NCBI RefSeq assembly: GCF_900176505.1
Contig: NZ_FWYB01000010.1
Coordinates: forward strand, 1-64,000
Source of the DNA: Pedobacter nyackensis
Lineage (GTDB): Bacteria > Bacteroidota > Bacteroidia > Sphingobacteriales > Sphingobacteriaceae
DNA length: 64,000 nt
Direction: 5' to 3'
Shown: positions 33,926 through 42,222 of the stretch, piece by piece
Layout of the letters: each line of letters starts with the position of its first letter
Position numbering within the stretch: position 1 is the first letter of the stretch
Notes under the pieces: generated by a model
What the model was told of the DNA's origin: nothing
Databases searched by the model: none
The model's input: the letters and a program-made list of their open reading frames with translations, nothing else
Position numbers and translations under genes: made by a program

Positions 33926-35286
33926 ATATTGTTAACCCTGCCACTGAAGAAATTATTGCAGACGTAAAAGAGGACGACAGCAAAACACTGGCTCACAAAC
34001 GTAATTTGCTTAAGATGGGGCAAAAAAACTGGGCCGGCAGAAGCTTGCAGCAACGCTTAGCAATCATAGTGCAGTTTTATGACTTGCTGGAGGTTGAAAC
34101 TGAACGGCTCGCACAGCTACTTACTTCAGAAGTGGGTAAGCCTTTGCAGCAATCACGCAATGAAATTAATGGTGCAAGGACAAGGGTGAGGTGGATGCTG
34201 GATAACGCCATTCAATATCTTTCACACGAAATAGTAACCGACACGCCCGAATTGAAAGAGCAGATCTCTTATGAGCCATTGGGCGTAATATGCAATATCT
34301 CTGCCTGGAATTATCCCTATCTGGTAGGGGTAAATGTAATCATCCCTGCATTGATTGCCGGAAATGCGGTCATGTATAAGCCATCAGAATATGCTACTTT
34401 AACTGGACTGGAAATAGAGAAGTTGTTAAAGCAAGCCGGAGTTCCTGATGAGGTATTTAAGGTGGCTATAGGAGGAAGAGAGACTGGGGAGCATTTGCTG
34501 GATATGAATTTTGATGGCTATTTCTTTACCGGATCTTATAAAACCGGAAAGTATATTTATGAGCGCGTGGCATTGAAAATGGTTCCATGTCAGCTTGAAC
34601 TGGGTGGTAAGGATCCATTGTACGTGGCGGATGATGTGAAGGATATTGCAAGTGTGGCTGCCGGCACGGCGGATGGTGTTTTTTATAATAACGGACAAAG
34701 CTGCTGTTCGGTAGAGCGCATTTATGTGCATGAGAAAGTTTATGATGATTATATCGCTGCATTTTTAAAAGAAGTGCAGTCCTGGAAGGTTGGGTTGCCA
34801 ACAGATGAAGGTGTTTATTTCGGGGCCTTAACACGAAAAGAACAAATTGCTGTACTAGAGCAGCAAGTTAAAGAGGCCCTGGAGCATGGAGCCTCGCTTT
34901 TAACAGGAGGGGAAAGAATAGAGCGAAAAGGCAATTATTTTGAACCAACGGTAATGACCAATGTAACCAACCACATGAAAATCATGCAGGAAGAGAGCTT
35001 TGGGCCTATTATTGGCATCATGAAAGTCCATGATGATGCGGAAGCCACTTATTTAATGCAGGATACTGTATATGGTTTAACGGCTGCTGTATATTCTGAA
35101 AGCAGGGAGAGGGCAGAAACTATACTTTCACAGATTGACTCCGGTACAGGTTACTGGAATTGCTGCGACAGGGTGAGTGCGGGGCTCCCATGGACCGGAA
35201 GACGTCATTCGGGTATGGGAACAACCTTATCACACCAGGGCTTGCGGGCTTTTACCAAAACTAAAGCCTGGCATCTAAGAAGCTAA
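33922..35286 (+). CDS. Aldehyde dehydrogenase (PuuC/succinate-semialdehyde type) of the glutamylation operon
   Basis: A 454-residue NAD(P)-dependent aldehyde dehydrogenase. Conserved stretches are ISAWNYPYLVGVNVIIPAL, FFTGSYKTGKYI, the catalytic Glu in LELGGKDP and the catalytic Cys in GQSCCSVERIYV (two adjacent Cys). EESFGPIIGIM and the terminal HQGLRAFTKTKAWH are also visible. It is slightly short because the N-terminus begins right at the conserved NPATEE stretch. Its ATG overlaps the upstream stop, so translation is coupled. It should oxidise the gamma-glutamylated aldehyde made by the iron alcohol dehydrogenase. The precise substrate is not shown by sequence. It is the last gene of the unit. 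Confidence 0.9.
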   Translation: MNIVNPATEEIIADVKEDDSKTLAHKRNLLKMGQKNWAGRSLQQRLAIIVQFYDLLEVETERLAQLLTSEVGKPLQQSRNEINGARTRVRWMLDNAIQYLSHEIVTDTPELKEQISYEPLGVICNISAWNYPYLVGVNVIIPALIAGNAVMYKPSEYATLTGLEIEKLLKQAGVPDEVFKVAIGGRETGEHLLDMNFDGYFFTGSYKTGKYIYERVALKMVPCQLELGGKDPLYVADDVKDIASVAAGTADGVFYNNGQSCCSVERIYVHEKVYDDYIAAFLKEVQSWKVGLPTDEGVYFGALTRKEQIAVLEQQVKEALEHGASLLTGGERIERKGNYFEPTVMTNVTNHMKIMQEESFGPIIGIMKVHDDAEATYLMQDTVYGLTAAVYSESRERAETILSQIDSGTGYWNCCDRVSAGLPWTGRRHSGMGTTLSHQGLRAFTKTKAWHLRS

Positions 35287-35370
35287 TTAACCACAATAAA
35301 TAGTATCGTCGGCTTACAGAAGCAATTTGAAAAGATTATTTTTGAGCTAAGACCTAGCATAATCATTCTC

Positions 35371-36567
35371 ATGAACTCAAACTGGAAAAAAATATTCAAT
35401 ACCATTCAAAAGCCCGAAAGATTCATCATAGGGCTCATGTCTGGCACCTCTATGGACGGTTTAGATATCGCCCTTTGCGGGATTGCTGGCAGCGGGACCG
35501 AAACAAAGGTTAGGTTGCTTGAGTTTAAAACGGTTTCTTATACGAATGAATTTAAGGCAGAGGTAAAGGCGATTTTCTCAAGACGGGATGCAGATCTGCA
35601 GATGGTTTGCCTGATGAACGAAAAAGTTGGGCTTGTGCACGCTGAAATGATATTGGATGCTATTGCGTCCTGGGGCAGGAAGCCTGAAGAGGTAGATATA
35701 ATCGCTAGCCATGGTCAAACTATTTTTCATGCGCCAAAGTCATTACATGGTCTTGCAGATTACCCAAATGCTACTTTGCAGATTGGTGATGGCGACCATA
35801 TTGCTGTTAAAACAGGTATTGTTACCATTGCTGATTTTCGACAAAAGCACATTGCTGCGGGCGGAGAAGGTGCTCCTTTAGCTGTTTATGGGGATTATCT
35901 GCTTTTTTCAAAAAAGGGTGAAGACAGGATCATGTTGAATATAGGTGGGATTGCCAATTTTACTTATCTGCCTGGTGATAATGATCCCTCTAAAGTGTTC
36001 TCGACAGATGTGGGACCTGGAAATACAATAATGGATCAGTATGTTCAGCAGCACTATAAAGGACTATATTTTGATGAAAATGCAAGCATTGCACTGTCCG
36101 GGGCAGTAAATCCTGTGCTTTTAAGAGAGTTACTGCAGTCGGAGTTTTTAGAGGCCGACTTCCCTAAGACAACCGGTCCTGAACTTTTTAATCTTGAATA
36201 TTTAACTGAAGCTCAAAGTAGGTCGGGTACTTTGCTACTTCCTAAAGAAGATGTTATGGCAACGCTTTGCCGCTTTTCCGCACAGGTAATTGTTGCTGCG
36301 GTTGAGAGGTGTTTTGGAAAAGATAAAACGCCGTCAATTTATATCAGCGGCGGTGGGATGCATAATCCTTTGCTTTTGCTGCTGCTTAAAGAGAAATTGA
36401 GTAATGCCAGTTTCCATTCTACTGACGAGTTGGAAATCAATCCGGATGCAAAAGAAGCTGTTTTATTTGCCATTCTTGCCAATGAGACTTTGGTAGGTGA
36501 GCATGTTGATTTTGGTAATCGTGAAGGGGTTCCGTCTGTTCATATGGGGAAAGTTTGTTTGCCTTAA
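35371..36567 (+). CDS. anmK: Anhydro-N-acetylmuramic acid kinase
   Basis: A 398-residue cytoplasmic kinase that opens and phosphorylates 1,6-anhydro-MurNAc from recycled cell wall. The phosphate loop GLMSGTSMDGLDIAL at the N-terminus is diagnostic. IASHGQTIFHAP, the TIADFRQKHIAAGGEGAP segment, NIGGIANFTYLP, STDVGPGN and ISGGGMHNP follow in the family order. The N-terminus carries about 25 extra residues compared with the E. coli enzyme. It lies 84 bases after the glutamylation operon and 80 before a SusC gene, and may be independent of both. With nagB–PIG-L nearby it points to amino-sugar recycling. Confidence 0.94.
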   Translation: MNSNWKKIFNTIQKPERFIIGLMSGTSMDGLDIALCGIAGSGTETKVRLLEFKTVSYTNEFKAEVKAIFSRRDADLQMVCLMNEKVGLVHAEMILDAIASWGRKPEEVDIIASHGQTIFHAPKSLHGLADYPNATLQIGDGDHIAVKTGIVTIADFRQKHIAAGGEGAPLAVYGDYLLFSKKGEDRIMLNIGGIANFTYLPGDNDPSKVFSTDVGPGNTIMDQYVQQHYKGLYFDENASIALSGAVNPVLLRELLQSEFLEADFPKTTGPELFNLEYLTEAQSRSGTLLLPKEDVMATLCRFSAQVIVAAVERCFGKDKTPSIYISGGGMHNPLLLLLLKEKLSNASFHSTDELEINPDAKEAVLFAILANETLVGEHVDFGNREGVPSVHMGKVCLP

Positions 36568-36571
36568 AGAA

Positions 36572-36579
36572 TATTTTTG
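36572..36579 (+). promoter_or_regulatory. Candidate -7 promoter element of the first SusC gene
   Basis: TATTTTTG matches TAnnTTTG exactly and lies 68 bases ahead of the SusC start. TTTG at 36554–36557 is upstream but only 14 bases away, shorter than the usual 17–23, so the pair is imperfect. Confidence 0.4.
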
Positions 36580-36647
36580 GTAAAATATTTGGCTATTTGT
36601 AAAACAATATTCCTTAAATGGTGTATTACAACAAATAAACCAAATTT

Positions 36648-39600
36648 ATGAAAAAATTGTACTCTAATGGGTTCCCTAAAATCCGGCTGGTTTTTTGGGT
36701 GCCAATCTTTCTGCTAATGCTTACTCAGGTAGCAAATGCGCAGACAAAACGATTTACTTTAACAGGTAGGGTTACAGAGGGTTCATCTGCAACGGGAGTT
36801 CCGGGGGTAGTTGTTAAAGTACAAAACACAAATTTTGCAACGGCAACGAATGGTGATGGAAGGTTTAGCTTAAATGCTGATCTGGCACCGGGGACGTATC
36901 AGATTGTGTTCTCTTCGATTGGTTATAAGTCTCAAACTAAATCTGTTGAGTTGGGAGCTGCTACTCAGGTTACAGTCAATGGAGCACTTACGGCCGATAA
37001 TATTGGCCTTGACGAGGTAATTGTGACAGGTACCTCGTTAGGCACGACCCGTAAGCAAATGGGTAGTTATGTTACCTCTGTAAAGGGCGATGATTTAGTA
37101 AAAGCGCCAAGTGGAAATGTGCTTTCCTCTTTGCAGGGTAAATCACCCGGGGCGCAAATTAGTCAGAACTCCGGAGATCCGGCTGGTGGAATGTCGGTAA
37201 GATTGAGGGGGGTAAGTTCTCTTTATTCATCATCTGAGCCTTTATATATCATTGATGGGGTGATCGTAAACAATTCAACCAAGCGTGTAACTAATACATC
37301 AGCGAACTATGATGGAGGTAATTTTGTTGGTGATATTGGCCAAAACAGAATGGTTGATATCAATCCAAACGATATAGAGCGTATTGAGGTTTTAAATGGT
37401 GCTGCTGCAGCAGCCATCTACGGGTCAAGAGCAAATGCAGGTGTAGTACAGATTTTTACAAAAAGAGGAGTAAGCGGAAAGCCTGTTGTGAGCTTGTCGA
37501 CTAGTTTCATATCCAGTCATTTGCGTAAGGAAATCGACGTAAACCAATCGCCTGTTAAATTTGGCGGGTCTGTGGATTCCTTTACACAGGATGTTATACA
37601 AACCGTTGGAACGCCTCCTGTGTTGCTTTCTAACACTACTCCGGTTACCAGATATGATTATCAAGATTATATATTCCAGTCTGCTGCTGGTACCGATAAT
37701 ACGGTTTCACTTTCCGGGGGTAGTGAGAATACTAAGTTTTATACTTCATTAGGCTATCTTTCAAATCAGGGGATCATTAAAAATACCAACTTCAAAAGGT
37801 ATAATATGAGGGCAAACCTTGATCAGAAAATTAACGATTGGATAAAGGTCTCCGCGAACTTTAATTATATACATAGTGACGCGGATGAAAAACCTGATGG
37901 AAACTCGTTTTTCTCGCCGATGAATTCTGTAACGATTATAGGGAATTTTCATGATTTGTTCACCAGAGATGCAATTGGGAATTTAAAATCAGTTGGGGAG
38001 CGTGGAAGGGTAAACCCGGTATCTGTAATTGAAGACATTAAACAACATCAGGCCACTAACCGTGTAATTACTAATGCAAAATTGGTAATAAATCCAATGA
38101 AGAATCTTACTGTCGATTATACTATCGGGGTAGACAATACCATTCAAAATGGTACGACGTTTATTCCTCCTTTTGCATACAATGTGAGTACTGGTTTTTT
38201 TGGAGGTGGAGCTTCCTTAGATCCGACTTTAAATGGTTATGCTAGTGCGGCTAATGCTACCACTACTTTGTTTAATAACGAATTAAACTTTACTTATGAT
38301 ACTAAACTGGCAGAAGGACTTTTGTCTACGACGCAATTAGGTGGCAATTATCAATATCAGAAAGACTTGTATCTATTGTCGAATGGGAGAGGGTTGGCTC
38401 CCTTTTTTCAAAATGTAACCAGCGCAAGTACAATCTTGCAAAATGTTGATTCCAGGTCTGAGTTCTCGATAAGTGGATTCTATTTACAACAAAACTTTAA
38501 GTACAGAGATCACTTGTTTTTGACCGGAGCATTGCGTGTGGATGAGTCGACAGTATTCGGTACAGATAATCGTTCGCACCTTTATTTAAAAGGTAATGTC
38601 AGCTATGTGCTTTCATCAGCCGATTATTGGGAGGGCTTTGGTGTGTCTGATTGGTGGGATACTTTTAAAATCAGGGCGGCTTACGGTGAATCAGGAAATC
38701 TTACCGGAATTGGTGCTTATGATCGTTTTAATGAATATTTGCCTTCATCCCTGGCAGGTAAAACTGCGTTGTTGTCTAAAACGCAACTTGCAAATGTCGG
38801 AGTAGCACCGGAGCTTCAAAGGGAAATTGAATTGGGTGCAGACTTATCCTTTTTTAAGAATAGGCTGGGTGTTGTTTTTAACTGGTATGATAAGGAGGTA
38901 AAGGATTTACTTGTGCCAGTGGTTATTGCGCCATCTACAGGTTTTTCGAGTTTTCTAGAAAACAATGGTGCTTTGAGAAACAGGGGGATGGAATTGATGC
39001 TTACAGGAGTGCCTGTGTTGGTTAAAGATTTCAAATGGAATACTACTTTAATTTTTAACAGAAACCGGAATAAAGCTGAGAATACAGGGGCATTGAGATT
39101 GATTTCTACTAATGCAGGAGCGCCCGTTGCAATTATAAGTAATGAACCAATTGGAGTCTTTTATGGAACTTTTTTTGCACGTAATCCGGATGGCAGCTTG
39201 TTAACCAATGCTGCGGGTATTCCACAATTGGAACGTGGCATTCAGAATTCAAGTACAACCTATACTCCTCAACGTGGTGCTAATGGTTTGCCGACTGGTA
39301 CAACATTGCGTAAGGTTATTGGGGATCCAAACCCGGATTATACCGCATCTTTTGTGAACGATTTTTCATATAAAAAACTAAGCCTTCATATCCAACTTGA
39401 TGCTTCTCAAGGTTCAGATGTATGGAATGCTGATTGGAGAACACGTCAGGGAGTAGGCGGGGGTAAGGTTGCCGAGCAAGAGCAAATGGGCTTATTGCCC
39501 AGGGGTTATGTAGCCGGAGTATATGCGACAGAGGAATGGCGTATTGATGATGGTTCTTATGTTAAATTGAGAGAAATCTCTTTAAGTTACAATGTAGGAA

Positions 39601-39785
39601 AGGTTAAGTACTTACAGGATCTTACTATTAATTTAAGTGGTAGAAACCTGATTTCATGGGATAATTATAAAGGCTATGATCCGGAACTGAATGCGGGTGG
39701 ACAATCAACAATTCTGAGGAATATTGATTTTGGATCAGTTCCTATCCCTCGTACCTTCACTTTGGGTTTACAGGTTAAGTTTTAA
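36648..39785 (+). CDS. SusC/RagA-family TonB-linked outer-membrane protein (locus 1)
   Basis: 1045 residues. A signal peptide ends near ANAQ. A carboxypeptidase-regulatory-like beta domain runs from FTLTGRVTEGSSATG to about residue 120. A TonB box follows (LDEVIVTG). The plug contains VRLRGVSSLYSSSEPLYIID and IERIEVLNGAAAAAIYGSRA. A 22-strand barrel ends in aromatic-terminated strands (FTLGLQVKF). It should bind and import an oligomer across the outer membrane together with the SusD partner 17 bases downstream. No glycosidase accompanies it, and the cargo cannot be read from the sequence. anmK lies just upstream. Confidence 0.95.
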   Translation: MKKLYSNGFPKIRLVFWVPIFLLMLTQVANAQTKRFTLTGRVTEGSSATGVPGVVVKVQNTNFATATNGDGRFSLNADLAPGTYQIVFSSIGYKSQTKSVELGAATQVTVNGALTADNIGLDEVIVTGTSLGTTRKQMGSYVTSVKGDDLVKAPSGNVLSSLQGKSPGAQISQNSGDPAGGMSVRLRGVSSLYSSSEPLYIIDGVIVNNSTKRVTNTSANYDGGNFVGDIGQNRMVDINPNDIERIEVLNGAAAAAIYGSRANAGVVQIFTKRGVSGKPVVSLSTSFISSHLRKEIDVNQSPVKFGGSVDSFTQDVIQTVGTPPVLLSNTTPVTRYDYQDYIFQSAAGTDNTVSLSGGSENTKFYTSLGYLSNQGIIKNTNFKRYNMRANLDQKINDWIKVSANFNYIHSDADEKPDGNSFFSPMNSVTIIGNFHDLFTRDAIGNLKSVGERGRVNPVSVIEDIKQHQATNRVITNAKLVINPMKNLTVDYTIGVDNTIQNGTTFIPPFAYNVSTGFFGGGASLDPTLNGYASAANATTTLFNNELNFTYDTKLAEGLLSTTQLGGNYQYQKDLYLLSNGRGLAPFFQNVTSASTILQNVDSRSEFSISGFYLQQNFKYRDHLFLTGALRVDESTVFGTDNRSHLYLKGNVSYVLSSADYWEGFGVSDWWDTFKIRAAYGESGNLTGIGAYDRFNEYLPSSLAGKTALLSKTQLANVGVAPELQREIELGADLSFFKNRLGVVFNWYDKEVKDLLVPVVIAPSTGFSSFLENNGALRNRGMELMLTGVPVLVKDFKWNTTLIFNRNRNKAENTGALRLISTNAGAPVAIISNEPIGVFYGTFFARNPDGSLLTNAAGIPQLERGIQNSSTTYTPQRGANGLPTGTTLRKVIGDPNPDYTASFVNDFSYKKLSLHIQLDASQGSDVWNADWRTRQGVGGGKVAEQEQMGLLPRGYVAGVYATEEWRIDDGSYVKLREISLSYNVGKVKYLQDLTINLSGRNLISWDNYKGYDPELNAGGQSTILRNIDFGSVPIPRTFTLGLQVKF

Positions 39786-39802
39786 TTTAAACATGAACGA
39801 TT

Positions 39803-41119
39803 ATGAAAAATTATATAAATAAAATAGCGTGTATTACACTGATTATTCTTGTAATCACATCCTGTAAGAAGGAATATTTAAATCCTGGAGGGGGAAATGC
39901 GGAAAATATATTAGGTTCACCCAGAGGCTTGACGGGGGTGGCTATTGGCTTACAGCGGTTGTATGCTGCTGGCCGGGTGGGTGTGTATTTTAATTCGGTT
40001 TCTGCTACAGGCTTTGTTACCAATGAAATTCAGTTGATGAATTCAGGTAACATCCCCGAGTTACAGCTGTTTACAGGTGGTAATAGTGTTGATGGTACCA
40101 ATAATATTCTAGCGAATATATGGACCATTAGCAATAAAATTATTTATGATGCTGATAATGTGATCAATAATTCTGCAAATCTGTCCGATAAAGGTTACGC
40201 CTCGGGTTTAATCGCTTATTCAAGTATCTTTAAAGCACTGGCATTAGGTAATTTGTCGCAGTATTGGGAGAAAATTCCTGCAGGCATTGGACAAAATGTC
40301 GGCTTTATAACCAGAGTAGAAGGTTTTAATAAAGCAATTTCGGTAATAGATAATGCTTTAGCTGTGATTGCGGCTAATCCAATCAGTGCTGGCTTTTATA
40401 CTAATATCCCGGTTATGCCAAATGTTACTCCGGTTACTCCGGCTATTGATATAACAAATACCTTGTATGCATTAAAAGCGAGATATGCACTTTTTGCTGG
40501 TAATTATCCTTTGGCGTTAACTGCTGTGAATAGCGTTGATCTGACAAAAAAATCTGTGTTTACTTTTGATGCGCAAACATTAAATCCAATATTTGAAATT
40601 GCCACCTCTACTAATAATGTATTTCAGCCAACAAATATAAATTTAGGACAGACTGGCGCCAATGTGCCAGATGCAGGTGATAAGCGGATTTCATTTTATA
40701 CTGTACCAAATGCTACGGCGCCCACAGCTCGACTAGCTGGTTTTGGTGCGTCTGGTAGTGCATCAATTCCCATTTTTTTGCCAGGAGAGATGATCTTGAT
40801 TAAAGCTGAGGTGTTAGCAAGGCAACCGGATCTCGGTAATGCTTTAATTGAGCTTAACAAGGTGGTAACTAAAACCCCTGCTGCTGATATTTATGGGGTC
40901 GGTGCAGATTTGCCGGTGCTTATAGGCCCTTTTAATCAGACCCAGTTGTTGGCTCTGATTTATAAGCATCGCTGTATAGAGCTTTTTTTGTCAGGTTTAA
41001 AACTGGAAGATATGAGAAGATTTGGTTTGCCTAATGCTGATAGAAAACGGAATTTCTTCCCATATCCGTTTGTTGAGCGTGATAACAATACGAATACGCC
41101 GGCTGATCCGACGTTTTAA
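39803..41119 (+). CDS. SusD/RagB-family surface lipoprotein (locus 1)
   Basis: 438 residues with a lipobox VITSC near residue 21, followed by KKEYLNPGGGN. The protein is rich in TPR-like helices typical of SusD: LALGNLSQYWEKIP, EMILIKAEVLAR, and the C-terminal YKHRCIELFLSGLKLEDMRRFG, the family's best-conserved stretch. It is shorter than classical SusD (about 550). It would cap the SusC pore and bind the ligand at the cell surface. It is co-transcribed with the SusC gene and ends at a hairpin. Confidence 0.92.
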   Translation: MKNYINKIACITLIILVITSCKKEYLNPGGGNAENILGSPRGLTGVAIGLQRLYAAGRVGVYFNSVSATGFVTNEIQLMNSGNIPELQLFTGGNSVDGTNNILANIWTISNKIIYDADNVINNSANLSDKGYASGLIAYSSIFKALALGNLSQYWEKIPAGIGQNVGFITRVEGFNKAISVIDNALAVIAANPISAGFYTNIPVMPNVTPVTPAIDITNTLYALKARYALFAGNYPLALTAVNSVDLTKKSVFTFDAQTLNPIFEIATSTNNVFQPTNINLGQTGANVPDAGDKRISFYTVPNATAPTARLAGFGASGSASIPIFLPGEMILIKAEVLARQPDLGNALIELNKVVTKTPAADIYGVGADLPVLIGPFNQTQLLALIYKHRCIELFLSGLKLEDMRRFGLPNADRKRNFFPYPFVERDNNTNTPADPTF

Positions 41120-41139
41120 TTGAAGTGTAAAACGAATAT

Positions 41140-41174
41140 AAATGGGTTGTATCATTATTTGATATAACCCATTT
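41140..41174 (+). terminator. Hairpin after the first SusC/SusD pair
   Basis: AAATGGGTTGTATC pairs with GATATAACCCATTT around ATTATTT, with one mismatch in the stem. The tail is not strongly T-rich, but the position 20 bases after the stop supports a terminator. Confidence 0.6.
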
Positions 41175-41233
41175 GCAATTATAGGGTGCTAAAGCACGAT
41201 GATCTAATGGGGGTGAAATGGGATATATTGAAT

Positions 41234-41980
41234 TTAGAGGATCCGTAAATTTTCAACTTTATAGTGTTCTAATTCGGGCGATTGAGGATCAATTTCCGTA
41301 ATTAAGTAATTAATATTCTTTAAGGGTGCTACTTTAAGTTTCAATGAGATATCCAGTTTCTCGGAAATACACAAAATACCTGTTTTTTTTGATGAATTGA
41401 ACATGGCTTTTTTCAGCTGATTTATTTCCCAGTCAGTGTCTGTCAGGCCATCTTGAGGGTGTATGGCACTGGTTCCCAGTAAGCAAAGGTCGGCGTTGAT
41501 CTCTGCCAGTTGGCTGATGACATGCCCGCCATAAGTTATTTGCGAATTTTTAGAGAATAAGCCCCCAATAAGAATGACCTCTATATTGACATAGTTCGAC
41601 AGCTCAATCGCCACCAAAGGACTGATGGTGAAGAAAGTAGCGTTCAAATTCTCGGGCAATTGTTTTACCAACTCAATAATGGTTGTTCCTCCTCCGGTTA
41701 AAACTACCATTCCGTCTTTTATTAAAGAGATAGTCTTTTTTGCAATCGCGATTTTGGCGTCCTTAGCGTAAACCTCGCTATCGTCAAAAGTGGAATGGTA
41801 TGATTTAGAGAGTGCTCCCCCATGTACTTTAGAAAGCTGCCCATTTTCCGATAGTTCTTGCAAGTCACGGCGGATGGTGTCTTCCGAAACATTTAATAAT
41901 TGAACAAGATCTGAAGTGAGTACACGGTTGTGTAAATTGATTTGACGCATAATGAAGTCATGCCTTTCTTTTTTGAGCAT
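41234..41980 (-). CDS. DeoR/GlpR-family transcriptional repressor
   Basis: A 248-residue regulator. The N-terminal winged helix has the family signature region VLTSDLVQLLNVSEDTIRRD and GQLSKVHGGAL (residues about 18–56). The C-terminal sugar-phosphate sensor domain has VVLTGGGTTIIEL and LIGGLFSKNSQITYGG. Members repress catabolic genes until a phosphorylated sugar binds. It lies between two SusC/SusD loci and is divergent from the second. The shared 242-base region contains a perfect palindrome at 42103–42122 that could be its operator. Control of a SusC/SusD locus by a DeoR protein would be unusual, because hybrid two-component systems or sigma/anti-sigma pairs are the usual controllers. Confidence 0.9.
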   Translation of the reverse strand: MLKKERHDFIMRQINLHNRVLTSDLVQLLNVSEDTIRRDLQELSENGQLSKVHGGALSKSYHSTFDDSEVYAKDAKIAIAKKTISLIKDGMVVLTGGGTTIIELVKQLPENLNATFFTISPLVAIELSNYVNIEVILIGGLFSKNSQITYGGHVISQLAEINADLCLLGTSAIHPQDGLTDTDWEINQLKKAMFNSSKKTGILCISEKLDISLKLKVAPLKNINYLITEIDPQSPELEHYKVENLRIL

Positions 41981-42102
41981 ACTGGGGGAAATTTTTAACG
42001 AATGTAAAAAAAAAAGACAAGAAAATGTGACGCGAGTTTTTGCGTTTTTATGCGGTGTTTTATGGGGTTGTTGTGAAAAATACTTTAAAGATTATTGTCT
42101 TT

Positions 42103-42122
42103 TATCAAAAACATTTTTGATA
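42103..42122. promoter_or_regulatory. Perfect palindrome, candidate repressor operator
   Basis: TATCAAAAA (42103–42111) and TTTTTGATA (42114–42122) flank CA. It lies 122 bases upstream of the DeoR-type gene start and 100 bases upstream of the second SusC start. Each arm also contains a TTTTTG that is one base off the -7 consensus (CATTTTTG on plus, TGTTTTTG on minus). A protein bound here could therefore block both divergent promoters. The palindrome is seen; the binding is inference. Confidence 0.5.
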
Positions 42123-42222
42123 TTTACTTAAGAGGGTGTGTTTATGCGGGTTAGTGCGTGTTTTAATATTCCTCAACCTAACAAACCAACAATAGTTCAA
42201 ATTCTTATTAAAATTGGCATTT

